Assembly: GCF_013294065.1 (NCBI RefSeq)
Contig: NZ_JABSNM010000019.1
Coordinates: 1-64,000 of the forward strand
DNA from: Sphaerotilus uruguayifluvii
GTDB lineage: Bacteria; Pseudomonadota; Gammaproteobacteria; Burkholderiales; Burkholderiaceae_C
Length of the DNA stretch: 64,000 nt
Direction: 5' to 3'
Of this stretch, positions 1-9,414 are shown in pieces (within the stretch, counting starts at the first letter, position 1; every line of letters begins with the position of its first letter). The notes below the pieces were generated by a model. The model saw only the letters and a list, made by a program, of their open reading frames with translations, had not been told where the DNA came from and searched no databases. The position numbers were made by a program, and so were the translations under genes.

Positions 1-43
1 ATGATAGTGCGCATTCGCGTGTGAAAGTAGGTCATCGTCAGGC
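1..43 (+). rRNA. rrf: 5S ribosomal RNA, 3' end (partial)
   Basis: The first 43 bases match the 3' part of betaproteobacterial 5S rRNA, including the GTGTGAAAGTAGGTCATCGT segment followed by CAGGC. The gene enters from the left edge, so the rest of the rRNA operon lies outside the window. An intrinsic terminator follows 12 bases later. Recognition is from memory of Burkholderiales 5S sequences. Confidence 0.93.
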
Positions 44-55
44 TTCTATTCCAGC

Positions 56-89
56 AAACCCCTCTGATCTTCTGGTCAGAGGGGTTTTT
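56..89 (+). terminator. rho-independent terminator of the rRNA operon
   Basis: A perfect 12-bp stem (AAACCCCTCTGA, 56-67, pairing with 76-87) closes an 8-base loop and runs into five T. It lies just after the 5S 3' end and would stop rRNA transcription before it meets the convergent mnmA and transposase genes. Confidence 0.93.
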
Positions 90-195
90 GCTTTGGCGCA
101 TCGAAACGATGAAACCTTGTCTTGGGGGAATTCCTGGGTGTGGCCGCGATGGCGGCCTCATGCCCGGATGTGATTTGCGGGGGATCAGTCGATCA

Positions 196-205
196 CCGTC
201 GTGAT
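196..205. repeat. target-site duplication, left copy
   Basis: CCGTCGTGAT directly abuts the left inverted repeat of the insertion sequence and is identical to 1421-1430 on the other side. Both copies derive from the 3' end of mnmA. An exact 10-bp duplication suggests a fairly recent insertion. Confidence 0.93.
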
Positions 206-1420
206 CAGGGCCGTTCACTGCTCCCTGACGTCCGCATAGTTGAGCACGAGGTCAAGGCAAAGAGCGTTGCGGTAGAGGGCCTGGGAGATGTTGGTCTGGC
301 CATTGGCCCGCAGCAGGTTGAGAGCGAGATGGCGCAGTCCTGCAAAGACGCCGGGATTGCGCCGGATGCGGCAGGCATCCTCGGCCAGGGCCGTGTCGAG
401 GACGTGATGGAGCTGGTTCTCGATGGCCCAGTGGCCGCGGATGGCCTGGGCCAGCTCTTCGGCGCTGGCCTGGCGGGTGCACAGGTACAGGGCGGGCTGC
501 TCGGCGCGGGGGACGAAGGTCTTGCGGGCGGGGTCGAAGATCTCGGTGGTGCGCGTGACCTCGATCAGGCACTGGAAGTGATCGTGCCAGGGCTCCAGGC
601 CGCTGCCGGCGGCCAGGGGCCACACGCGCACGCGGCGCTGCTCGATGCGGTTGCGCCGGCCCAGCGTGGCGCCGTAGTGCTCGTCATGGGCAGGACGGCG
701 CCGGACCTGCTCGCGCAGGCGCGCCAGCAGCCGGGGCTGATTGCCCTTGAGCTGGATCAGCGCGCCGCCGCCGAGCCCGACGATGCGCTCGACCGTGTTT
801 TTTGCAAGTGCAGCGCGTCCAGCGTGTACAGGCAGTCGCTCAGCCCCAGCTCGGCGATCAGGCGCTGGGCGGCCGCGATCTCGTGATCCTTGCTGCCGTC
901 CTCGATCAGCACATGCCCGAGCACCACCCGCTCCTGCACCGCCAGCGCGCTGAGCACCTGGGCCGCTCGCCGGTCCTCGAAGCGCGCCAGGCTGCCGCGC
1001 AGCGTCTTGCCGTCCAGCGCGATCACCGCCCGGCCCACCGGAGCTGTCGTGTGCTCGACCTGCTCGCTGGCCAGCCGGCGCAGCGCCGCCTCCAGCTCTG
1101 CGGCATCGAGCCCCTGCAGGATCTTGCGCAGCCCCGTGTAGGCCGGTGCGCGCTTCCACCGGCTGCCGAACGCCTCGTTGAGAGACTGCCAGTGCGCCTG
1201 CAGGAACTGCTCGATCTTGCGATACGACGTCGCCCCGGACGCCACCGCCAGCACGCTGTACAGCAACACGTGCGGCAGGTCGTAGCGCTTGCCCTGCGCT
1301 CGGCGCGGATCACTCACCTGCGCCAGGCTTTGTTTCAGCCATGACATCGTCGTCCCGTTCCATCTGCCTCGGTCAGCCGCGCAGTTTGCCGCAGGTCAGT
1401 GTTAGCAGTGAACAGCCCTG
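206..1420 (-). mobile_element. ISAs1-family insertion sequence, 1215 bp
   Basis: The ends are inverted repeats. CAGGGCCGTTCACTGCT at 206-222 matches the reverse complement of 1404-1420 with one mismatch, and a further CTGAC is shared inward at a small offset. A perfect 10-bp direct repeat flanks the element (196-205 and 1421-1430). The only gene inside is a DDE transposase read on the minus strand, whose stop codon lies inside the left inverted repeat. The element landed within the last codons of mnmA. Length, terminal CAGGG and the transposase type fit the ISAs1 family. Confidence 0.93.
215..1347 (-). pseudogene. ISAs1-family transposase, frame-disrupted at an A6 run
   Basis: Two overlapping minus-strand frames together make one transposase of about 377 residues. 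The N-terminal frame (from 1347) carries the DDE-associated region, VIALDGKTLRGS and YTLDALHLQK. The C-terminal frame resumes at KNTVERIVGLGG and carries GHWAIENQLHHVLD and the conserved C-terminus. Catalytic Asp, Asp and Glu regions are all present. The join is a run of six A on the coding strand (798-803), and a -1 shift restores the frame. This may be an inactivating indel, a sequencing error in the homopolymer, or -1 slippage. ISAs1 transposases are usually a single frame, so I call it broken. The start codon overlaps the extended mnmA end. Confidence 0.85.
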
Positions 1421-2540
1421 CCGTCGTGATGATGCCGCCGCCCAGGCATACTTCGCCGTCATAGACGACGGCCGACTGGCCCGGCGTGACCGCCCATTGC
1501 GCCTCGTCGAACTGCAGACCGAAGCTACTGTCAGTCGGGTTGCCGGCGTCGATGCGGCAACGGGCATCGGCCTGGCGATAGCGGGTCTTGGCAGCGCAGA
1601 CGCCCGGCGTTGGCGCCTCGCCGGCCACCCAGCTGATGTCGCCCGCACGCAGCTGATGCGACTGCAGCCACGGGTGGTCATGGCCCTGCACGATCCACAG
1701 CGTGTTCTTCTCCATGTCCTTGCGGGCGACGAACCAGGGTTCGTGGTCGCCGCCGCCGCGTGCCGACTTCTTCTCCTTCACGCCGCCGATGCCGATGCCC
1801 TTGCGCTGGCCGAGCGTGTAGAAGCTCAGCCCCACATGTTCGCCGAGCACGCGACCGCGGTCGTCCTTGATCGGGCCGGGTTCCTTGCTCAGATAGCGGT
1901 TCAGGAAGTCGCGGAACGGGCGCTCGCCGATGAAGCAGATGCCGGTCGAGTCCTTCTTCTTCGCGTTGGGCAGGCCGATCTCCTCGGCGATGCGGCGCAC
2001 CTCGGTCTTGTGGATCTCGCCGACCGGGAACATCGTCTTCGACAGCTGCGTCTGGTTCAGCCGGTGCAGGAAGTAGCTCTGGTCCTTGGCCGGGTCCAGG
2101 CCCTTGAGCAGCTCGAAGCGCTGGCTGGTCGGGTTCTCGCGCACGCGGGCGTAATGGCCGGTGGCGATCTTTTCGGCACCGAGGCGCATCGCGTGGTCGA
2201 GGAAGGCCTTGAACTTGATCTCGGCATTGCACAGCACGTCCGGATTGGGCGTGCGGCCCGCCTGGTATTCGCGCAGGAAATCCGCGAAGACGCGGTCCTT
2301 GTATTCGGCGGCGAAGTTGACGTGCTCGATCTCGATGCCGATGACGTCGGCGACCGAGGCGGCGTCGAGGAAGTCCTGGCGCGACGAGCAGAACTCGCTG
2401 TCGTCGTCGTCCTCCCAGTTCTTCATGAAGATGCCGACGACCTCGTGACCCTGCTGCTTGAGCAGCCAGGCGCTGACGGCCGAGTCGACGCCGCCGCTCA
2501 GGCCGACGACGACACGCTGCGGACGCACGTCCGTGCTCAT
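1335..2540 (-). CDS. mnmA: tRNA-specific 2-thiouridylase MnmA with IS-derived C-terminal tail
   Basis: MnmA thiolates U34 of the tRNAs for Lys, Glu and Gln in the cytoplasm. The N-terminal PP-loop SGGVDS (residues 15-20), catalytic Cys104 (VLCNAEIKF) and Cys202 (STGICFIG) are all present. The start overlaps the upstream NUDIX stop by ATGA. The protein is 401 residues. Removing the insertion sequence and one target copy restores an end of GGIITT-Val-Ile-Asp-stop and a 376-residue protein. The current gene therefore has its last three residues replaced by 28 residues encoded by the IS end. The core domains are intact, so activity is likely kept (inference). The stop lies 13 bp inside the transposase gene. 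Confidence 0.95.
   Translation of the reverse strand: MSTDVRPQRVVVGLSGGVDSAVSAWLLKQQGHEVVGIFMKNWEDDDDSEFCSSRQDFLDAASVADVIGIEIEHVNFAAEYKDRVFADFLREYQAGRTPNPDVLCNAEIKFKAFLDHAMRLGAEKIATGHYARVRENPTSQRFELLKGLDPAKDQSYFLHRLNQTQLSKTMFPVGEIHKTEVRRIAEEIGLPNAKKKDSTGICFIGERPFRDFLNRYLSKEPGPIKDDRGRVLGEHVGLSFYTLGQRKGIGIGGVKEKKSARGGGDHEPWFVARKDMEKNTLWIVQGHDHPWLQSHQLRAGDISWVAGEAPTPGVCAAKTRYRQADARCRIDAGNPTDSSFGLQFDEAQWAVTPGQSAVVYDGEVCLGGGIITTAGLFTANTDLRQTARLTEADGTGRRCHG
1421..1430. repeat. target-site duplication, right copy
   Basis: CCGTCGTGAT, identical to 196-205, lies immediately outside the right inverted repeat of the insertion sequence and within the mnmA reading frame. Confidence 0.93.
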
Positions 2541-3031
2541 GCCGCACCTCCGGCGCCCAGGGCGTCCTCGGCCCAGACCGCGTCCAGCGGGTGGCTGCGG
2601 CCGGCCAGATGGTCCTCGATGCAGCGCAGCAGCATCGGCGAGCGGTGGCGCGCGACGCTGGCGCGGATCTCGTCCGGTGTCATCCAGACGGTGCGCACGA
2701 TGCCGGCGTCGAGCGCCTGGCCGGGAATCGGCTCGCCGACCTGCCCGCGGTAGGCGAAGCGCAGGTAGGTCACGTCCGCAGCCGGGTCGGCCTCGCGGTG
2801 CATGCGGGCCAGATAGACGCCGAGCAGGGTCTCGGGCACGAAGTGGCGCCCGGTCTCCTCGAGCGCCTCGCGCACCACGCCCTGCAGCAGCGACTCTCCG
2901 GCCTCGAGATGGCCGGCCGGGTTGTTCAGTTTCAGACCATCGGGTGTCTCTTCCTCGACCAGCAGGAAGCGGCCTTCCTGCTCGATGATGGCCGCGACTG
3001 TGACACTGGGTTTCCAACGTTGTTCGCTCAT
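2537..3031 (-). CDS. nudJ: NUDIX hydrolase, NudJ-like
   Basis: This 164-residue NUDIX hydrolase would cleave nucleoside di- or triphosphates or thiamine pyrophosphate-type substrates. The NUDIX box is clear: [20 protein letters not shown] followed by TG, fitting GX5EX7REUXEEXGU with its metal-binding glutamates. It overlaps mnmA by 4 bp, and E. coli nudJ (ymfB) also sits next to mnmA, which supports the NudJ assignment. No signal peptide or extra domain is seen. Substrate is not deducible from sequence alone. Confidence 0.85.
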   Translation of the reverse strand: MSEQRWKPSVTVAAIIEQEGRFLLVEEETPDGLKLNNPAGHLEAGESLLQGVVREALEETGRHFVPETLLGVYLARMHREADPAADVTYLRFAYRGQVGEPIPGQALDAGIVRTVWMTPDEIRASVARHRSPMLLRCIEDHLAGRSHPLDAVWAEDALGAGGAA

Positions 3032-3154
3032 GTCGCGATCCTACCGGCTCGGGCTGTTACCGGGGGGAGGCGGGCCGTGTGACGCGCCATGTCTCCGGGA
3101 TCACTCGGGGGTGGTCCCATCACGCGATCTGTGTAATCTGACTCGTTCCACAAC

Positions 3155-3162
3155 GAGGAGGG
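3155..3162 (+). promoter_or_regulatory. strong ribosome binding site of pntAA
   Basis: GAGGAGGG lies 5 bases before the ATG at 3168. It fixes the start there rather than at in-frame upstream ATGs, and gives a protein beginning MLVGVPLETAAGETRVA, as in other PntAA proteins. Confidence 0.75.
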
Positions 3163-3167
3163 GTGAG

Positions 3168-4298
<1,131 letters not shown>

Positions 4299-4309
4299 AG
4301 GAGCAGACC

Positions 4310-4633
4310 ATGGATGTGGTTTCCCACACGATCATCAACCTGATCATCTTCGTGCTGGCCATCTATGTCGGCTACCACGTCGTCTGGACGGTCACGCCGG
4401 CGCTGCACACGCCGCTGATGGCGGTGACCAATGCGGTCTCGGCGATCGTCATCGTCGGCGCGATGCTGGCGGCTGCGCTGACCGAGACGACGCTGGGCAA
4501 GAGCATGGGCGTGCTGGCGGTGGCTCTGGCCGCGGTGAACGTCTTCGGCGGCTTCCTGGTCACGCGCCGGATGCTGGAAATGTTCAAGAAGAAGGACAGG
4601 AAGCCCGCAGCGGCCAAGGGAGAGTCGGCATGA
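4310..4633 (+). CDS. pntAB: NAD(P) transhydrogenase subunit alpha part 2 (PntAB)
   Basis: A 107-residue membrane part of the alpha subunit, contributing helices to the proton channel (domain II). It has about three hydrophobic segments (residues ~10-28, 38-62, 68-88) and a basic, lysine-rich C-terminal tail (FKKKDRKP). It sits between pntAA and pntB, overlapping pntB by ATGA, which is the usual arrangement in proteobacteria with a split alpha subunit. Confidence 0.95.
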   Translation: MDVVSHTIINLIIFVLAIYVGYHVVWTVTPALHTPLMAVTNAVSAIVIVGAMLAAALTETTLGKSMGVLAVALAAVNVFGGFLVTRRMLEMFKKKDRKPAAAKGESA

Positions 4634-6051
4634 GCATGAATCTCGTCACGCTGCTCTACCTGATCGCCAGCGTCTGCTTCATCCAGGCGCTCAAGGGGCT
4701 GAGCCATCCGACCACCTCGATCCGCGGCAACGTCTTCGGCATGACCGGCATGACCATCGCGGTGCTGACCACCGCGGCGCTGATCGTCAAGCTGGCGGGC
4801 TCGCCGCTGGGGCTGGGCTATGTGCTGGCCGGGCTGGTCGTCGGCGGCGGCCTGGGCGCCTACATGGCCAACAAGGTCGAGATGACGAAGATGCCCGAGC
4901 TGGTCGCCTTCATGCACAGCATGATCGGCCTGGCGGCGGTCTTCATCGCCATCGCCGTTGTCGCCGAGCCCTACGCCTTCGGCATCGCCGCCAAGGGCGA
5001 GCTGATCCCGGCGGGCAACCGGCTGGAGCTCTTCCTGGGCGCAGCCATCGGCGCGATCACCTTCTCGGGTTCGGTCATCGCCTTCGGCAAGCTCTCGGGC
5101 AAGTACAAGTTCCGCCTGTTCCAGGGCGCGCCGGTGCAGTTCAAGGGCCAGCACATGCTGAACCTGGTGCTCGGCCTGGCCACCGTCGGCCTCGGCCTGG
5201 TGTTCATGTTCACCGAGAGCTGGCCGGCCTTCTTCGCGATGCTGGCGCTGGCCTTCGTGATGGGCGTGCTGATCATCATTCCGATCGGCGGCGCGGACAT
5301 GCCCGTCGTCGTGTCGATGCTCAACAGCTACTCCGGCTGGGCGGCGGCCGGCATCGGCTTCAGCCTGAACAACTCGATGCTGATCATCGCCGGCTCGCTG
5401 GTGGGATCCTCGGGCGCCATCCTCTCGTACATCATGTGCAAGGCGATGAACCGCTCGTTCTTCAACGTGATCCTGGGGGGCTTCGGCGGCGAGGCGGCGG
5501 CGGCCACCGGCGGCGCGCAGGCGCAGCGCAGCGTCAAGAGCGGCTCGGCCGACGACGCGGCCTTCATTCTCGGCAACGCCGAGACGGTGGTGATCGTGCC
5601 CGGCTACGGCCTGGCCGTGGCGCGCGCCCAGCACGCCGTGAAGGAGCTGGCCGAGAAGCTGACCCACAAGGGCATCACGGTGAAGTACGCGATCCACCCG
5701 GTAGCCGGGCGCATGCCGGGCCACATGAACGTGCTGCTGGCCGAGGCCGAAGTGCCCTACGACCAGGTCTTCGAGATGGAGGACATCAACGGCGAGTTCG
5801 GCCAGGCCGACGTGGCCATCATCCTGGGCGCCAACGACGTGGTGAACCCGGCCGCGCTGCAGAAGGGCAGCCCGATCTACGGCATGCCGATCCTGGAGGC
5901 CTACAAGGCCAAGACCATCATCGTCAACAAGCGCTCGATGGCCGCCGGCTACGCCGGCCTGGACAACGAGCTGTTCTACATGGACAAGACCATGATGGTG
6001 TTCGGCGACGCGAAGAAGGTCGTCGAGGACATGGTCAAGGCGGTGGAGTGA
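4630..6051 (+). CDS. pntB: NAD(P) transhydrogenase subunit beta (PntB)
   Basis: Inner-membrane beta subunit with NADP(H)-binding domain III at the C-terminus. It has 473 residues, with about eight or nine hydrophobic segments in the first ~285. The NADP domain follows, with VVIVPGYGLAVARAQHAV, HPVAGRMPGHMNVLLAEA and ILGANDVVNPAA. It ends with the conserved VNKRSMAAGYAGLDN region and VFGDAKK. Length is close to the family norm of about 460. It is the last gene of the pnt operon, and 144 bp separate it from fadD. Confidence 0.97.
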   Translation: MSMNLVTLLYLIASVCFIQALKGLSHPTTSIRGNVFGMTGMTIAVLTTAALIVKLAGSPLGLGYVLAGLVVGGGLGAYMANKVEMTKMPELVAFMHSMIGLAAVFIAIAVVAEPYAFGIAAKGELIPAGNRLELFLGAAIGAITFSGSVIAFGKLSGKYKFRLFQGAPVQFKGQHMLNLVLGLATVGLGLVFMFTESWPAFFAMLALAFVMGVLIIIPIGGADMPVVVSMLNSYSGWAAAGIGFSLNNSMLIIAGSLVGSSGAILSYIMCKAMNRSFFNVILGGFGGEAAAATGGAQAQRSVKSGSADDAAFILGNAETVVIVPGYGLAVARAQHAVKELAEKLTHKGITVKYAIHPVAGRMPGHMNVLLAEAEVPYDQVFEMEDINGEFGQADVAIILGANDVVNPAALQKGSPIYGMPILEAYKAKTIIVNKRSMAAGYAGLDNELFYMDKTMMVFGDAKKVVEDMVKAVE

Positions 6052-6195
6052 GGTCCGGTCCGGATCTGATCCTGAACGCCGAATGAATGTGGATTTAACG
6101 GGAAATGAGCAACAGAGGTGGCGTCTCTGAATGAATCCCCTGATGTCCGCTGACGGGGCCTCGACCAGAATAGTCCGCAGATTGGAGACATCTGA

Positions 6196-7872
6196 ATGGA
6201 CAAAGTCTGGTTGAGGCATTACCCCGAGGGGGTGCCGGCCGACGTCGAGCTCGGTCGATACGCCTCGCTGGTTGCCCTGCTCGACGAGAGCTTCGCCGCC
6301 TTTCGCGAGCGGGACGCCTACCGCTACATGGGCCAGGTGCTGAGCTACGGCCGCATCGACGAGATGTCGAGGGCCTTCGCGGCCTGGCTGCAGGCCCAGG
6401 GCCTGCGCAAGGGCGACCGCGTCGCCGTCATGCTGCCCAACATGCCGCAGTACCCGGTCGCGGTGGCGGGCATCCTGCGCGCCGGTCTGGTGGTGGTGAA
6501 CGTCAATCCGCTCTACACCCCGCGCGAGCTCGAGCACCAGCTGCGCGATGCCGGCGCGAAGGTGCTGCTGATCCTGGAGAACTTCGCGCACACGCTGCAG
6601 CAGGTGCACGGCACGCTGCCGCTCGAGAAGGTGGTGCTGACCTCGATGGGCGAGCTGCTCGGCTTCCCGAAGGGCCCGATCGTCGACTTCGTCGTGCGGC
6701 GGGTGAAGAAGCTGGTGCCGGCCTTCGAGCTGCCCGGCGCCGTGCGGTTCCGCGACACGCTCGCGCAGGGGCGCACCCGCGGCTTCCAGCCGGTCGAGGT
6801 CGCCGCCGACGACCTGGCGGTGCTGCAGTACACCGGTGGCACGACCGGCGTGGCCAAGGGCGCGATGCTGCTGCACCGCCACCTGGTCGCCAACGTGCTG
6901 CAGTGCGATGCCTGGTACCAGCCGGCGCTGAAGAAGATTCCGCCCGGCGAGCAGCTGGTGCAGGTCTGCGCGCTGCCGCTCTATCACATCTTCGGCTTCA
7001 CCACGAACATGATGCTCGGCTCCCGGGTCGGCGCCTGCAACGTGCTGATTCCCAATCCGCGCGACCTGCCGGCGCTGCTCAAGGAGCTCTCGGGCATCCG
7101 CTTCCACACCTTTCCGGCGGTCAACACGCTGTTCAACGCGCTGGCCAGCCATGCGGCCTTCGGCACGGTGGACTGGAGCCACCTGAAGATCTCGGTCGGC
7201 GGCGGCATGGCGGTGCAGCAGGCCACCGCGAAGCTGTGGCTGCAGAAGACCGGCTGCGCGATCTGCGAAGGCTACGGCCTGTCGGAGACCTCGCCGACGG
7301 TGAGCTGCAATCCGACCGACAGCCAGAGCTTCACCGGCACGATCGGCCTGCCGCTGCCGTCCACCGAGATGTGCCTGCTCGACGACGACGGCCGCGAGGT
7401 GCCGCCGGGCACCGCTGGCGAGATCGCGGTGCGCGGTCCGCAGGTCATGGCCGGCTACTGGCAGCGCCCCGACGAGACCGCCAAGGTCATGACCGCCGAC
7501 GGCTTCTTCCGCACCGGCGACATCGGCATGGTCGACGAGCGCGGCTACTTCCGCATCGTCGACCGCAAGAAGGACATGATCCTGGTGTCGGGCTTCAACG
7601 TCTATCCGAACGAGGTCGAGGACGTGCTGACGCAGATGCCCGGCGTGGCCGAATGCGCCGCGGTCGGCGTGGCCGACAGCCGCACCGGCGAGGCGGTCAA
7701 GGTGGTCATCGTGCGGCGCGATCCGATGCTGACCGAAGCCGACGTGCGCGCCTACTGCGAGCAGAACATGACCGGCTACAAGCGTCCGCGCATCGTCGAG
7801 TTCCGCGACGAGCTGCCGAAGACGCCGGTCGGCAAGGTGCTGCGGCGAGAGCTGCGCGACCGCAGGGCCTGA
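6196..7872 (+). CDS. fadD: long-chain fatty acid--CoA ligase FadD
   Basis: Acyl-CoA synthetase that activates fatty acids with ATP and CoA through an acyl-adenylate before beta-oxidation. It is 558 residues long. The P-loop-like motif YTGGTTGVAKGAML lies near residue 215. YGLSETSP, the A8 region YFRIVDRKKDMILVSGFNVYP and the catalytic lysine region PKTPVGKVLRREL near the C-terminus are all present. The N-terminal FAD/VER signature with a YRYMGQVLSYGRID region fits proteobacterial FadD. It stands alone after pntB with its own upstream gap. Exact chain-length preference cannot be read from the sequence. Confidence 0.93.
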   Translation: MDKVWLRHYPEGVPADVELGRYASLVALLDESFAAFRERDAYRYMGQVLSYGRIDEMSRAFAAWLQAQGLRKGDRVAVMLPNMPQYPVAVAGILRAGLVVVNVNPLYTPRELEHQLRDAGAKVLLILENFAHTLQQVHGTLPLEKVVLTSMGELLGFPKGPIVDFVVRRVKKLVPAFELPGAVRFRDTLAQGRTRGFQPVEVAADDLAVLQYTGGTTGVAKGAMLLHRHLVANVLQCDAWYQPALKKIPPGEQLVQVCALPLYHIFGFTTNMMLGSRVGACNVLIPNPRDLPALLKELSGIRFHTFPAVNTLFNALASHAAFGTVDWSHLKISVGGGMAVQQATAKLWLQKTGCAICEGYGLSETSPTVSCNPTDSQSFTGTIGLPLPSTEMCLLDDDGREVPPGTAGEIAVRGPQVMAGYWQRPDETAKVMTADGFFRTGDIGMVDERGYFRIVDRKKDMILVSGFNVYPNEVEDVLTQMPGVAECAAVGVADSRTGEAVKVVIVRRDPMLTEADVRAYCEQNMTGYKRPRIVEFRDELPKTPVGKVLRRELRDRRA

Positions 7873-7915
7873 ACGCATGCACGCGCAGGGGCAGCACAGT
7901 CGTCAGGCAGGGACC

Positions 7916-8602
7916 ATGGCCGAGTACTACGCCAAGTCGACGCGGGGACGTCAGGTGCTGCGCGACCGGCACTATCCGCTGCCGCGCTCGGCGCGCAACC
8001 TGCTGCTGATCCTCGATCCGTCGCAGCCGGTGCGGCACTGGCTGCACATGGTGCGCGGGGCCGGCTGGGCCGAGATCGGCGTGCTCGAGCAGGCTGGCCT
8101 GATCGAGCCGGTGGAGGCCGAGGGTCCGGCCGAGACGCGCCCGCTCGCGCTGCCCAGCGAGTTCCACACCGACTTCGGCGCCGACCTGGCCGGGGAGGCG
8201 GTGCCGGCGCGTGCGCAGGGCTGGCCCGCGCCGCCGCTTCCGCTCTTCACGCGTGCGCCCGCGCCGGTGCACCGCAATCCGGCGACATCGCCCCCGCCAC
8301 ATCGCGAAGTCGCGCCGGAGCCGGAATCGATCAGCGCCTTCCTGCCGCTGACGACCCAGCCGCGGCTGCACTCCTCGCTCGATTTCTCCGACCTCTACGA
8401 CAGCCTGACCGCGCTGGCGCGGCAGACGCTGGGCCTGCTGCGCGGCTACCGCTACACGCTGCGCATCGAGAAGGCGCGCGACATCGACGAGCTCGAGCAG
8501 GTGGCCAGCGACTTCGTCGCCGAGGTCGAGCGGGTGCGCGGCCGGGTGACGGCGCGCACCGTGGGTCGCGCGCTCGGCCTCGAGGGCTGGTCCGAGACCT
8601 GA
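7916..8602 (+). CDS. conserved hypothetical protein
   Basis: I do not recognise a named family. The protein is about 228 residues from the ATG at 7916; an in-frame ATG at 7877 would add 13. It has a basic N-terminus (STRGRQVLRDRHYPLPRSARNL), a Pro/Ala-rich middle (residues ~95-145) and an amphipathic helical C-terminal region (LYDSLTALARQTLGLLRGYRYT, then DIDELEQVASDFVAEVERVR). No signal peptide or membrane segment is seen. It lies between fadD and mtnN on the same strand. Codon use matches the neighbours, so it is a real gene. Confidence 0.65.
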   Translation: MAEYYAKSTRGRQVLRDRHYPLPRSARNLLLILDPSQPVRHWLHMVRGAGWAEIGVLEQAGLIEPVEAEGPAETRPLALPSEFHTDFGADLAGEAVPARAQGWPAPPLPLFTRAPAPVHRNPATSPPPHREVAPEPESISAFLPLTTQPRLHSSLDFSDLYDSLTALARQTLGLLRGYRYTLRIEKARDIDELEQVASDFVAEVERVRGRVTARTVGRALGLEGWSET

Positions 8603-8640
8603 CGCGCCCGGTCCGGGCGGGGCGTTATGCTCCGTGCACC

Positions 8641-9414
8641 ATGACCGATACCGCCGCCCCGATCCGACCGCTGGCCCTCGTCAGCGCGCTGCACCAGGAA
8701 CTCGCCGCGCTGCTGGCGCGTGGCCGCGAGGCCGACTTCGAGCGTCAGCGCCATGCCGGGCGCGATTTCCTGGTCGGACGGCTGCACGGCGTGCCGGTGG
8801 TGCTGGTGCTGTGCGGCGTCGGCAAGGTCGCGGCGGCGACCACCGCGACGCTGCTGGCCGAGCGCTTCGGCGTCGGCGCCCTGGTCTTCACCGGCGTGGC
8901 CGGCGGCCTGGGCGAGGGCGTGAAGGTGGGCGACGTGGTGCTGGCCGACACGCTGCTGCAGCACGACATGGATGCCTCGCCGCTGTTCCCGCGCTTCGAG
9001 GTGCCGCTGACCGGGCGTTCGCGCTTCCCGGCCGATGTGGCGCTGACCCAGGCGCTGGCCCGGGCCTGCGAAGAGGTGCTGGCGCAGCCGCAGCCCTTCG
9101 GCGCGGCCGCCGAGGCGCTCGGCGTGAGCCGCCCGGCCCTGCATCGGGGCCTGATCATCAGCGGCGATCGCTTTGTCGGCGCCGCCGCCGAATGTGCGGC
9201 GCTGCGCCAGGCGCTGCCGGATGCGCTGGCCGTCGAGATGGAAGGCGCCGCCCTGGCACAGGCCTGCCATGACCTCGGCCTGCCGTTTGCGGTGCTGCGC
9301 ACCGTCTCGGACCGCGCCGACGACAGCGCGCATGTCGACTTCATGCGCTTCATCGACGAGGTCGCCTCGCGCGCCAGCGCGGCGATCGTCGACGGCTGGC
9401 TCAGCGTGCGCTGA
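8641..9414 (+). CDS. mtnN: 5'-methylthioadenosine/S-adenosylhomocysteine nucleosidase
   Basis: Cleaves the N-glycosidic bond of methylthioadenosine and S-adenosylhomocysteine, recycling by-products of polyamine, quorum-signal and methylation reactions. The 257-residue PNP/UDP phosphorylase fold shows the N-terminal ALHQEL glutamate, VFTGVAGGLGEGVKVGDVV, ISGDRFVG, the catalytic VEMEGAALAQ glutamate and RTVSDRADD with the catalytic Asp. It is slightly longer than E. coli MtnN because of an insert around residues 130-160. Its stop overlaps the convergent serine hydrolase gene by 14 bp. Confidence 0.92.
   Translation: MTDTAAPIRPLALVSALHQELAALLARGREADFERQRHAGRDFLVGRLHGVPVVLVLCGVGKVAAATTATLLAERFGVGALVFTGVAGGLGEGVKVGDVVLADTLLQHDMDASPLFPRFEVPLTGRSRFPADVALTQALARACEEVLAQPQPFGAAAEALGVSRPALHRGLIISGDRFVGAAAECAALRQALPDALAVEMEGAALAQACHDLGLPFAVLRTVSDRADDSAHVDFMRFIDEVASRASAAIVDGWLSVR

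Noticed and set aside
4372-7878. Very long open frame on the minus strand opposite pntB and fadD
   Set aside because: It is antisense to two clearly recognised genes, is rich in His, Gln, Arg and Ala with no domain, and is typical of shadow frames in high-GC DNA.
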